From Actinostola sp. cb2023 (taxonomy: Eukaryota; Cnidaria; Anthozoa; Actiniaria; Actinostolidae), in the NCBI GenBank assembly GCA_033675265.1, contig JAUJYZ010000374.1, positions 51,001-115,000 of the forward strand: 64,000 nt of DNA. The letters run 5' to 3'. The number at the start of each line of letters is the position of its first letter. Positions within the stretch are counted from its first letter, which is position 1. Of this stretch, positions 53,912-64,000 are shown piece by piece. The notes below the pieces were generated by a model, which worked only from the letters and a program-made list of their open reading frames with translations, ran no database searches and was not told where the DNA came from. The position numbers and the translations under genes were made by a program.

Positions 53912-56900
53912 TGTTTACAAGGGGAAAGGGTGACCCTAGCAGTAGGGTTACCCTAGTGCTAGGGTCAAAGATAGCCCGGGTTTACCACAGGGAGCCCAAG
54001 CTCATTATCTGTGAAGACCGTTGTTTAATTTGCATATTTATAGTAAATGTATGTGGCTTTAAAACATCCCTCCGTATCACAGGCAGCCCAACCATTCCTT
54101 TTGAGGCTACTAAATAATGAAATAAAATGATATTTGCGTCTTTTTTGATGGGTTTCCTGTGGTAGAGCGCACGCGCGCGCATTTATATGTTGGGTTCCCT
54201 GTGTTGAGTAACATATAATGTTGGGATCCCTGTGTACCTCCTGCGGGACGCGCCCGCAGCAAATAGGGAGCTTAAGCAACAGACGTTTTTGCCAACACGG
54301 ACGGCAAATACCGAGGGGAGATTGAGTCGAAAACGTCTTCCGTGACATTTTGAATTGAATTTCCATCGAATTTATCCACTCGTACGGCACTCTTCAAAAT
54401 TATACCAACACAGTCAATGAAACGATGGGACAGGCTTGATAAACGAGAGGTATTTTTTCCTAATGCCGTCCGTGTTGACAAAAACGTCTGTTGCTTAAGC
54501 TCCCTAATGTGTATATTTACACAAGGTATGAAACTCCAGTCACGTGATGGCCTGATGTGCGCCGCATGTATGTGGTGCACTTTTCCGTGAGCCGAATAGC
54601 CGAAGTCGTCGAACGCTACAGGCCCGTGGGGGGTACCCAGGGTTAAGTCGTCATTTTGTCGCTAATGGCGGGGCATGGAAGAGAAGTTCATATCAAGAAA
54701 GACTGATATTTTCGGTGTAAACGTTAGGATTCTATTCCCTATTCATGGTAAGTTTAGACGTTCACAATTCATGTCAACCTTAAGTCAATTTAGAAGAGAT
54801 TTGACGGTTTTAAAGTAGTCCTTTTTCATTTTGAATGGTGGAGAAAGTTTGGATATGTTGTGCTCGACACGTGAGCCTGAAAGTTTTGTTGAAACTGAAG
54901 CTGAACTAAAAGTATTTTTGTCAAGGTTTTTACGTAGTATTTGCTCTAAATGTTCTCTAATAAAAGGACTTGCCTATACTATGGCAGAAGGGCTGCTTAT
55001 ACTCCTCAACAAATCATTTTTTTTTCATAAATTATGCAGAACTGATTTGACTTGTGTAGTTTTGTCAGTGATCGAAATACTGCTTCAACAAGGAACCTCT
55101 TTCAACTGACTGATGGTACTTTATCTGTTTAAACATTTTGACTGTCTGAGTGTCTCATCTAGAAAGTGTTTGACGTAATTTTGTACTTTACTTATAGTTC
55201 TTCTGACACAAGGAAACGCCAACACATGCAGCATAAACCATCTGAAGCAAAAATATAGACGAACTCAAATTCACTGACATCGAAGGAGACATGAATGGCG
55301 ATGGACTCGTGAAGCTGCCGTGAACTAAAATATTAACAGTTGTTCGTTATTGTCATTGAAATAGCACAACACATTTAGCAAATAAGCTTACTATCATCTG
55401 AGAGAAACACAGAGTAATTTTCGCTTCCAACTGTGATGTTTGTTATTCACTCATTCACAACTTGTCGATTGTGTATAATATTTATTTAATTGTTGTTATC
55501 CAGCTATTACTGATCAATATAGTGAATAAATTGTACAGAAAGAACGGCGAAAACAGTGTGTAAAAAGCTAGTAAACTTATTGTTGAAATAAATACGTTTG
55601 TTTGTCATTTTGTGTACAAGTACTGATAGCAAAAATGTGTTGTGCAGTACTGTGCAGTACTAAATATTGAGACTTATATTTAGCATTAATAAAACACAAT
55701 GCGTCAATTTTGAAGATTTTAATCGATAAAAATCAAAATACAATACAAATACTTTACAGAAGTCAAAACAGAAAGCAAATAAAGTATATTTAGATGTTTT
55801 GATTTATGTTTAGTGAACATATAAATATTAAAACTTGTCAAAAAGAGCATAGTTCAGATTTGCCGACCGCTTGTCGATGTCATCTCGAAGGTAAAATCCG
55901 ACTGTTTCACGGAAAAGTGCACCACATACATGCGGCACACATCGGGCCATCACGCTCAAAATTTCAAAAATTAGTTTCTCAGCGTACGTTGAAGTTAGAC
56001 GACTGACACTTATAAGGTGTTTCGAGAATACGGTAAGGTTTAGTTATTCGAAGAAAAATTGAATGTTCACATCATAATGACAAAATTAGGAGCAAAAACG
56101 TATTTGTCACGTGACCTAGTTTCATACCTTGTGTAAATATACACATGTAGTGCGGGACGCGCGGGATGTGCACAGGAAGCCCAATATAGGATATTACTCG
56201 GCACATGGAACCCAACATATCTACGTATTATATATATATTGAGCGCGCGCGCGCTCTACCACAGGAAACCCATCAAAAAAAGACGCAAATATCATTTTAT
56301 TGAATTAGTAGCCTCAAAAGCAATGGTTGGGCTGCCTGTGTCCGTATTTCAAGATTTTTCGTAAATAATAAAACTTTGTTTCACTAATGTGTTGTTCTTA
56401 CTACTTTCGATGCTGTGACGGCGTTTAGAGCGTTTTTCACGAAAATACGAACAATCTTGAAATACGGAGGGATGTTTTAAAGCCACATACATTTACTGTA
56501 AATATGCAAATTAAACAACGGTCTTCACAGATAATGAGCTTGGGCTCCCTGTGAGTTTACAAGCGAAATTCCTTCGCCTGGGGTTACCCTTCCCATGGAG
56601 TCAATTCAATTGCTTGGTAACCGCGCAAGGCTTCGTCACAACAAACAAAATGGCGGACATATTATACTCATCGATTGAAAAGGCCTGGAAACTAGCAAAA
56701 AGTTGTCCCGGGTAGGCGAGTTATCCCGGCAAAACCGCATACAAGGGAAAAACAGCACAATGCGTGCTAGGATAACCCTAGTGGTAGGGTACAACCCTAG
56801 TACTAGGATAGGGTTACCCTAGCAGTAGGGTAACCCTACCAGCCTTGTAAACACGTACGCGAAAAATAAGAAACCTACGAGTGCTAGGATAACCCTTTTG

Positions 56901-57030
56901 ATAGGGTACAACCCTAGTACTCGGTTAGGGTTACCCTAGCAGTAGAGTAACCCTACCAGCCTTGCAAACACGTACGCGAAAAAAAGAAGAAACCTACGAG
57001 TGCTAGGATAACCCTAGTACTAGGGTAGCC
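53912..57030. mobile_element. Nested transposon stack
   Basis: Outer element: CTCTGTTTACAAGGGG and CCCTAGCAGTAGGG at left, CCCTAGCAGTAGGG units at 56805-57030. Inside it, an element 53985-56553 with ends CACAGGGAGCCCAAGCTCAT. Inside that, 54261-54511 (TTAGGGAGCTTAAGCAACAG ends) and 54509-56145 (TGTATATTTACACAAGGTAT ends). Confidence 0.7.
54509..56145. repeat. Innermost long TIR element
   Basis: TIRs of about 90 bp (TGTATATTTACACAAGGTAT; CATGTATGTGGTGCACTTTT). The interior has one 92-codon open frame (54831-55109) without a recognisable domain. Confidence 0.65.
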
Positions 57031-57041
57031 CAGGGTACCCC

Positions 57042-58641
57042 TATTCTTGGCTTTCACATGACGTCATCAAAAAGCTAAAATCCAAACTATTCACCTCACA
57101 AAACTGTTTGTTGGATATGTTGTTTATATCGTTATAAGAAAATTCTTACCAAAATAATTTTGTAATTTAGATGTTTGGTTTTCGTTTTATTGCGAGTCAA
57201 ATTCTGTCACGCAATACAGTCACGCATTTTCAAAAGCCATAGAAATAGGAAAATTCGTTTGAAATAATACGATTTTAACTTAGTAGATGCACAGGTAACC
57301 CAGGCTGTATACTTGTGAAGAGAATGTAAGACTGATACATCTCGAAAAATTATTTAGCAAAATATTGTCAATAAAGCTTGAAATGATAGATAACAATTGT
57401 ACTTACCGTCTTGTCTTGATTTCTTGCGATTTTGGGCGTTTTTTAGCGATTTTAGGTACCTCTCCCCTTCCCCTACTAAAGAGAAGTAAAGGTAGGAGGC
57501 AGAGACCACGATTTCCAGCTGGATCACGCTACTTCAGGTCGATTTTTTCTCTCAAAACGATAAACCTTCGATTCCTGACATCACTAGACGAATGAAGGAT
57601 AGTCGTGGAGTCCTTCGATGTGAATTCATGCGAGAAAACCGATCAATGTCATCCTGAAATAAGCCGTTACGTTCATAAAATTCGCCATAAAAGTACGACC
57701 CACTCATATCCTGGACGCCATGGAAGCCGTTACTCCACAGGAAACCCAAACAAAAACTCGATCTCAAACGTGATTGGACGAAAGTAACAAAGCACATTCA
57801 AATATTCGACCGTGGGGGAGTGCACATAGGAAAAAAATCGACAAATGGTAGAATTTTCGTCCAATCACGTTTGAGATCGAGTTTTTGTTTGGGTTTCCTG
57901 TGGAGTAACGGCTTCCATGGCGTCCAGGATATGAGTGGGTCGTACTTTTATGGCGAATTTTATGAACGTAACGGCTTATTTCAGGATGACATTGATCGGT
58001 TTTCTCGCATGAATTCACATCGAAGGACTCCACGACTATCCTTCCTTCGTCTAGTGATGTCAGGAATCGAAGGTTTATCGTTTTGAGAGAAAAAATCGAC
58101 CTGAAGTAGCGTGATCCAGCTGGAAATCGTGGTCTCTGCCTCCTACCTTTACTTCTCTTTAGTAGGGGAAGGGGAGAGGTACCTAAAATCGCTAAAAAAC
58201 GCTCAAAATTGCAAGAAATCAAGACAAGACGGTAAGTACAATTGTTATCTATCATTTCAAGCTTTATTGACAATATTTTGCTAAATAATTTTTAGAGATG
58301 TATCAGTCTTACATTCTCTTCACAAGTATACAGCCTGGGTTACCTGGGTAGATGATGGGTAGCTTTATTTTGATGAATATAGCTATTGAAAAATTGAAGT
58401 ATTTGCAATTAAACATGATTTTCAGTCTTCGTGATTTGGCCGCCATGTTGGTCGATGCGACACATTTTAACTAAATTATGAGCATAAGCGATCGCTCATA
58501 TCTTCGTATCTAAAACTTATTTTAACTAAAACTTCGGCTGAGATATATGGTTTTGGCTGCTCTTTCGGCCTATGAAGGTTTTGTTCTATATAAGTCCTGG
58601 GAAAATGTTCGATGACGTAGGTGAAAGCCAAGAATTGCTAG
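57042..58641. mobile_element. Element X, copy 1, interrupted by element Y
   Basis: Ends ATTCTTGGCTTTCAC and complement. The left part 57042-57289 and right part 58348-58641 join to match the intact copy at 62044-62597 throughout. Confidence 0.88.
57290..58347. mobile_element. Element Y: 1058-bp foldback insertion with 7-bp target duplication
   Basis: Arms 57290-57810 and about 57826-58347 are near-identical inverted copies (CAGGTAACCCAGGCTGTATA at each tip). GTAGATG is duplicated at 57283-57289 and 58348-58354 and is single in the uninterrupted copy of element X. Matching open frames on both arms reflect the palindrome; no known domain. Confidence 0.9.
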
Positions 58642-58767
58642 GGTCACCCTCCCTCCTTGGGAGGGCCTTAGCCATTTCTTAACCCTACCCCAGAACGCCA
58701 TGTCTCTTCGACTGCGAAAGCTGCAAAATCAAAGTAGCAAGCACTAAATATATCCTTTGCATCAAAC

Positions 58768-58950
58768 TAAATACAGTTGGACCTCCAGTTGCGACCACCT
58801 CTCCTAAGCGACCAGTTGTCCAAAATAACAAAAGTTTCCAAGTCACTGAAATACACGGTCCAACCTCTCGTAAGCAACCACCTCTCGTAAGCGACCACAA
58901 TACTTGACATTTTGGGTGGTCGCTTACGAGAGGTTCGACCGTGTATAGAT
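58768..58950. repeat. pogo/Tigger-like MITE, copy 2
   Basis: CAGTTGGACCTCCAGTTGCG, CTCTCCTAAGCGACCAGTTG, GGTCGCTTACGAGAGGTT. Confidence 0.7.
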
Positions 58951-59005
58951 TGTGTTCGTGTTTTTTCCCCCTATGAGTACATGGAGTGCATTTAGGACAA
59001 TATAT

Positions 59006-59092
59006 CTATACAACAAGACGCTGTAGTTTTGAAGTTTTGTAGTCTGCCCTGAGCTGGATGAATTGATGAAGGACTGACTTGTCCAGAGTTGC
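59006..59092 (-). CDS. EXOC5: EXOC5 last exon
   Basis: 87 nt, phase 0 to stop TAG at 59008-59006. A-T-L-D-K-S-V-L-H-Q-F-I-Q-L-R-A-D-Y-K; the last residues diverge from the vertebrate end. Confidence 0.88.
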   Translation of the reverse strand, partial: ATLDKSVLHQFIQLRADYKTSKLQRLVV

Positions 59093-61918
59093 CTGTCAAA
59101 AAGTAATACTAACGTCACTAAAACAGTCTTCAGAGCACGAACATGTTACAACACTTGAGAATAATCTCGCAATCTGATTGGCTGGTTTGCCGTTGTCAAT
59201 AAGAGTACAGACACACTGCTTACGACAGCATGTCACGACTTGTCACGACTTTTCCTATAACTTTTGGTAAAACACGAAGCTTTTCCCGTTTTGAATGGTA
59301 AATTATTGTAAAAAAAAACAAATTGCCGATGGTTTTTCGTTGTCTGTACTCTTATTGACACACACTTGACGCCATAAAATATCCAAAACTTTGCAGTGAA
59401 ACCACTCGCTGAGCTTAAAGTGCTACTATGACGAAATTCGTACCATTGCTAAATAAATGATTTATTCGTAAAATAGTCTTTTAAGCTCCAACATAGCAGT
59501 TTTAGTTGTTTTTAATTAGTCGATATAAGAATAAAGGATTGAAATATTGGACTCTCAAAACAGGCAAAAATACGTCCGCCATTACTAACTGATCCTGTTC
59601 CTGCGAACAATAGACTGTGACGTCAGTTTCTCAATGTGAACGCGTCGCTGCACGGCTCCCTGCACTGTATTTTTAGCTGAGTTAATTATGATTAAAACAT
59701 TTGAACAAGAAACAGTGTCTTGAATCGCCAAAAAATCGCAATGTTGATGCGTGTAAATTAGCAATACGACGAAATATGCGACGAACGATGTTGAGAAACT
59801 GACGTTACTTCTATTGTACAATAAGTCAACGGCCAGGAACCAGTTTGAATAATGGCGGGCTCGAAATTTGTACAAAATGTGTACATTTTGTGGTAGTTAC
59901 TTTTATCGTAACGAAAAACGGTTTGGATATGTTTATTAAACATAGGATACTAAAAATGCAAAAACACCAACTTCGCAAAATTTCATCATAGTAGCACTTT
60001 AATATAATAGACCTCTTTACCGATACGGCGGCCATTTTGGGTTCTATTGTTTTGGCTAAAACATTATGGGATACTCAGGGTGCAAATGACCCAAAAACTG
60101 TACAGTGTGGAGTCGCGTCAATATATTATTTTTCTATTTCACTCTAACCATAGTGTTGTATGACTTACAATCTACATGTGTTGTGTATTGTTGTATAATT
60201 TTGAGTAAATTTTGTAGAAATTCATTGCTTTAAATTAAGTTTTCGCAGTTTTTCATGGCCAAATGGTTACTAGCTTGCACCCTGGGCATCTCATAATTCA
60301 ATATGGCCGCCGTATCGGCAAAAAGGTCTATTCCACATGAGTTTTGAACATTTTATGACGTCAAGTGTGTGTCAATAAGAGTACAGACAACGAAAAAACC
60401 ATCAAATTGTATTGTATTGTATTGTTAAATATAGACTGCGAACGTAGTTTGTATCATCGATCCGCCGAGTAGTTGTGTAGGAATTACAGGAAGAGGGGGA
60501 CGCGCTCGTAGTCTAAATAATAAATAATAAAAACGTAAAATGCGGGAGAGCACGAGTCTCTTTCGCGTCTAACGAATGCCGATTTTCGGTCAGTTCGTTT
60601 TCTTCCTTGCTTCGAATTTTTTTCTCCGGGTACTCTTTCCTAGTGAGTAAAAGTTAATTGTAACCACTAAGAGGACTGAGAGACGTCGTACATACAATAT
60701 CTAATAGAGTCGTTTTCATAGGAGTGGGAAACCTGCGGTACTGTGACACTCAAATGGCTTCCTTTCTGAACCAATCAAAAAGCGTGCAAATGCATCTCAT
60801 CCTATCAGACTCTTTCAATACGGCACGGCACGGTACCATAGCTTTCCCACTCATACGAAAACGACTATATTGCCTTACCAACTGGTCGCCACCGCAGACT
60901 TGCTTCAAATTCTCAGGAGCGACAATAAGAAGATTGACAAGCTGATGAAGAGTCTCGAACAACGAAATTAATAGAGGAACCTGTGATTGAAAACATAATT
61001 AATTTAATTAATTTAATTAATTTACATTTTATAATTATAATTATTTTTAATTTACATTTAATTATTTAATTTTATTTAATATTTAATTGCATACCTTAAA
61101 CTCCTTCATACACTTTCGGTATTCATTGATATCACAAATTGCTCGCATTCCACCTAAAAAGTAAATAAATAGATGAGTAAACAAACATAGAAGCAAACAA
61201 ACAAACAAAACAAACAAACATTCAAACAAACAAACAGATAAACAAACACGAAATAATTTTGATTACCGTCGTCATATTTATAAATGTGCTGGCAATAGAG
61301 TCGTTTTCGTATGAGTGAGAAACCTACGGTACCGTGACACTCAAATGGCTTCCTTTCTGAACCAATCAAAAAGCGTGCAGATGCATCTCATCCAATCAAA
61401 CTCTTTCAATACGACACGGTACCGTAACTTTCCCACTCATACGAAAACGACTCTAAACTATGTTGTTGTCGTTGTTGTCGTTACCGTCATAGCTGTATGT
61501 AAACTGCTGCAAGTGTTCGAAGAGAAGTCGGTGAACTCTGGTACCGAATTCAGTCAGGACCGCTTCCAAGTTTTTCCCATCAAGTGCGTCACGTATTCGT
61601 TCTTGTTGTAAACGGATAAACTGGCAGCTTTTTGAACATGCCTGAGAACAAGAAACACACATCTAGTTTATCGTTCCATAACCAATAATAATGAAAAATT
61701 AAATTTTAAAATTTTAAAAAAGCAGTAGAAGTTTCAGTCATCACAATATTATTGCGCATTATTGAGACAATATGAAATGCGCTATATAATCGTCTTATCA
61801 TTATCATTGTTATTATTATTATTGTTGTTGTTATTATTATTATTATTGTTGTTATTATTATTGTTGTTGTTGGAGAAATAAAGTTTGTATTATTATTTTA
61901 AAATTATTGTTGTTGTTG

Positions 61919-61952
<34 letters not shown>

Positions 61953-63756
61953 GTTGTTGTTGTTGTTGTTGTTGTTGGAGAAATAAAGTTCGTATTATTA
62001 TTTTAAAATTATTATTGTTGTTGTTGTTGTTGTTATTATTATTAATTATTCTTGGCTTTCACCTACGTCATCGAACATTTTCCCAGGACTTATATAGAAC
62101 AAAACCTTCATAGGCCGAAAGAGCAGCCAAAACCATATATCTCAGCCGAAGTTTTAGTTAAAAGAAGTTTTAGATACGAAGATATCAAGCGATCGCTTAT
62201 GCTCATAATTTAGTTAAAATGTATGGGTCCGCCATGTTGGTGTCGCATCGACCAACATGGCGGCCAAATCACGAAGACTGAAAATCATGTTTAATTGCAA
62301 ATACTTCAATTTTTCAATAGCTATATTCATCAAAATAAAGCTACCCATCATCTACTAAGTTAAAATCGTATTATTTCAAACGAATTTTCCTATTTCTATG
62401 GCTTTTGAAAATGCGTGACTGTATTGCGTGACAGAATTTGACTCGCAATAAAACGAAAACCAAACATCTAAATTACAAAATTATTTTGGTAAGAATTTTC
62501 TTATAACGATATAAACAACATATCCAACAAACAGTTTTGTGAGGTGAATAGTTTGGATTTTAGCTTTTTGATGACGTCATGTGAAAACCAAGAATTATTA
62601 TTATTATCGCCATCAGAATCAATCACAGGATCAATCATCATCATCGTCATCAACTACAACAACTGAAAATTGAAATGTTTGTCTTTGTTCATTTCCTACC
62701 GTTGTACAGCTGAAGTAATCGGAATTATTCACAGTGTCTTCGGGTTTGAAGTCGGTTTTGCGCTGTTCTGTATTGAGAATATACCTGACGTATCCTACGA
62801 GCGATGTCAATACCCTAGAAAAATAAAAACACCATGCATGGACCAATTATTCATGATTAATTATCATCATCATCAACAACTTTGTCCACAGAAAAGCAGT
62901 AAAAGTATCAGTAATCACAATATTGTTGCGCATTGAGACAATGTGAAATGCGCTATATAAGAACTTATTATTATCATTCACTCTTCTCACGCGTACTGAT
63001 TTTTAAGATCAGCAAACTGGTTTCTTTCTGGTGCAACCTATATGATCTGAAAAAGTTTGTCTGAAAGAACATTTCTGGAAAGTTTCGATGGTATAGGATA
63101 AAATCTCAAAAAGTTATCGGGGATGACATTTATAGACTTTAGTATGGGATTTTACCGTCATGTGTTGTAAGCCTCGTTCATAACTTCGCAGATATATATA
63201 ATTTCTTCATGAAATTAGCTATATAAGTATAATGTAGAAGTTTCATGACGAAATTATATACACCTATTCAAATAAACGTTGATCACGGACGATCCGAAAT
63301 AGATGATCTGGAACCAAACGGAATTGTGAGCTGAGCTTAAATTTGCATAATCCATCAAAGTGCTCACTAGAAGTGGCAAAAGTGTTGGGTTTTGATGCTG
63401 ACTATATCTTACGAATTATTATTATCTGTATCGCGAACACCCCTCCCCCAGGTCCAATGTTGGAGACTTAGCAAATGATCAGAGCGCAGCAATTTGAAAA
63501 GCAACATTGAATTGGAGGAAAGGGGGTCACTGTACAACTAAGTGTTAGTGGAATTTTGTCGAAAGCTGTAGATACGGTTAACATCTAATATCTCATTTTC
63601 ACTTGAATGTACATTGTAGGTGCAGTTATAACAAGTATTATAACAAGTAGATAAATAAGGTAGTCAAACCTGTCAAGTCCAGTGTCTAGTTTAGACTCCA
63701 TGCTTTCCATGCATTCTTTCTTCCTGCGTATGCACTCAGAGTAGACAGGTGACGAT
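59006..63756 (-). CDS. EXOC5: Gene D: EXOC5 (exocyst subunit Sec10), C-terminal part
   Basis: Six exons on the minus strand: 63756-63670, 62814-62700, 61641-61485, 61153-61095, 60980-60879, 59092-59006; 5' exons are off the window. Phases 2-2, 2-0, 0-1, 1-0, 0-0, 0-stop chain exactly. Landmarks of the Sec10 C-terminus appear in order: S-K-L-D-T-G-L-D-R, T-D-F-K-P-E-D, D-G-K-N-L-E-A-V-L, E-H-L-Q-Q, A-I-C-D-I-N-E-Y-R-K-C, L-F-E-T-L-H, V-A-P-E-N-L-K-Q-V-C, L-R-A-D-Y. The exocyst tethers secretory vesicles to the plasma membrane; Sec10 bridges vesicle-side and membrane-side subunits. About 200 of ~700 residues are here. Confidence 0.88.
59146..60395. repeat. AACACTTGAGAATAATCTCGC element with two insertions
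   Basis: The host repeat (59146-59417 and 60336-60395) matches 41058-41430. It is split by 59418-60001 (TTAAAGTGCTACTATGACGA ends) and 60005-60335 (AATAGACCTCTTTACCGATA ends). Confidence 0.75.
60706..60866. repeat. MITE family A, copy 5
   Basis: AGAGTCGTTTTCATAGGAGT, CACTCAAATGGCTTCCTTTC, CCCACTCATACGAAAACGAC. Confidence 0.85.
60879..60980 (-). CDS. EXOC5: EXOC5 exon: L-F-E-T-L-H ... K-Q-V-C
   Basis: 102 nt, phase 0-0. V-P-L-L-I-S-L-F-E-T-L-H, N-L-L-I-V-A-P-E-N-L-K-Q-V-C. Confidence 0.9.
61095..61153 (-). CDS. EXOC5: EXOC5 exon: A-I-C-D-I-N-E-Y-R-K-C
   Basis: 59 nt, phase 1-0, 20 residues including the very conserved G-M-R-A-I-C-D-I-N-E-Y. Confidence 0.9.
61297..61454. repeat. MITE family A, copy 6 (best preserved)
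   Basis: AGAGTCGTTTTCGTATGAGT and ACTCATACGAAAACGACTCT. The inner half has GATGAGATGCATCTG-type sequence in inverse form. Confidence 0.88.
61485..61641 (-). CDS. EXOC5: EXOC5 exon: D-G-K-N-L-E-A-V-L ... E-H-L-Q-Q
   Basis: 157 nt, phase 0-1. C-Q-F-I-R-L-Q-Q-E-R-I-R-D-A-L-D-G-K-N and H-R-L-L-F-E-H-L-Q-Q-F. Confidence 0.9.
61795..62043. repeat. (ATT)n/(GTT)n arrays with repeated retroposon-type tail
   Basis: ATTATT and GTTGTT runs. TTGGAGAAATAAAGTTxGTA occurs twice (61871, 61974), each followed by a new triplet run. Confidence 0.85.
62044..62597. mobile_element. Element X, copy 2, uninterrupted
   Basis: ATTCTTGGCTTTCACCTACG at left and TGTGAAAACCAAGAAT at right. Single GTAGATG-type site (CATCTAC at 62350) where copy 1 is interrupted. 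Confidence 0.88.
62700..62814 (-). CDS. EXOC5: EXOC5 exon: T-D-F-K-P-E-D
   Basis: 115 nt, phase 2-0. V-G-Y-V-R-Y-I-L-N-T-E-Q-R-K-T-D-F-K-P-E-D. Confidence 0.9.
62938..63255. other. EXOC5 intron, retroposon tail fragment
   Basis: GACAATGTGAAATGCGCTAT with ATT triplets near 62940-62970, then nothing recognised until a half MITE at 63256. Confidence 0.45.
63670..63756 (-). CDS. EXOC5: EXOC5 exon: R-K-K-E-C-M-E ... D-T-G-L-D
   Basis: 87 nt, phase 2-2, acceptor TTGTACAG. S-S-P-V-Y-S-E-C-I-R-R-K-K-E-C and S-K-L-D-T-G-L-D. The start rests on the acceptor and phase fit. Confidence 0.85.
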
Positions 63757-63783
63757 CTGTACAAAGAACGTCGAGTAATCACG

Positions 63784-63984
63784 AGTAGTTTTCGTATGAG
63801 TGGGAAGTAGTTACGGTACGGTTCGTGCCGTGCCGTGCGGTGAAGGTACCGTGCCGTGTCTAAGCATTCTGATTGGTGGAGCAATGAATGTGCGTGCTGT
63901 GATTGATTGAATACAATGTCTTATATTCCATACCATGACCGTAACTCCATGCCGTAGGTTTCCCACTCTTACGAAAACGACTCT
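63784..63984. repeat. MITE family B, copy 4
   Basis: GTTTTCGTATGAGTGGGAAG, GATTGGTGGAGC, CTTACGAAAACGACTCT. Its left edge is 28 bp upstream (in gene sense) of the EXOC5 acceptor. Confidence 0.8.
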
Positions 63985-64000
63985 ATTATATACATTGTTA

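Noticed and set aside
54831..55109. 92-codon frame as a transposase
   Set aside because: It lies between long inverted repeats, but no catalytic motif or known fold is visible.
56760..57020. Telomere-like CCCTA repeats
   Set aside because: Units are CCCTAGxxxTAGGG palindromes with variable centres, part of a transposon family, not a uniform telomeric hexamer.
57365..58273. Matching 76- to 169-codon frames on both strands
   Set aside because: They mirror each other because of the foldback palindrome; no domain or splice context.

Overview
The window is nuclear DNA from a non-vertebrate animal. Genes are split into many small exons with GT-AG introns, nearly all in phase 1. The exons encode secreted modular domains: EGF/cbEGF, F5/8 type C (discoidin), FTP lectin and Ig. 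One housekeeping gene, the exocyst subunit EXOC5/Sec10, is recognisable. Introns and spacers are packed with short inverted-repeat elements (MITEs), foldback elements and simple repeats. The style recalls a cnidarian, but nothing here proves the phylum.

Four genes are present. Gene A (minus, 9998 to beyond position 1) encodes signal peptide, EGF, FTP lectin domain, then a run of EGF modules continuing off the window. Gene B (plus, 10309-24526) diverges from A across a 310-bp shared spacer. It encodes signal peptide, five F5/8C domains, one Ig-like domain and a C-terminal hydrophobic tail. Two apparent single-base frameshifts interrupt it (about 11590 and 17743). Gene C (minus, 52416 down to 26305 or 25105) is convergent with B. 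It encodes signal peptide, an unassigned ~97-residue module, one F5/8C domain, about eleven EGF modules, and one of two possible last exons. One last exon ends in a bare hydrophobic tail (GPI-like); the other gives a membrane span plus a short tail. Gene D (minus, 63756 down to 59006) is the C-terminal third of EXOC5; its 5' exons lie off the window.

A, B and C form a compact cluster of surface or matrix proteins built from the same module set. An adhesion or recognition role is a reasonable inference, but no ligand or pathway can be read from the sequence. Frame arithmetic supports the exon models: every listed exon has GT/AG borders and the phases chain through each gene, apart from the two frameshifts in B.

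The rest is mobile and repetitive DNA. It includes a 3-kb inverted composite element with a DNA-binding-only integrase ORF (18045-21028), and a 1058-bp foldback element inserted in a MITE whose uninterrupted copy lies at 62 kb. A 3.5-kb element carries an expanded minisatellite (42.3-45.8 kb), and nested elements fill 53.9-57.0 kb. There are also a U6 snRNA-like fragment, a tRNA-derived SINE, a 108-bp tandem array and two long CTT/CTC tracts.
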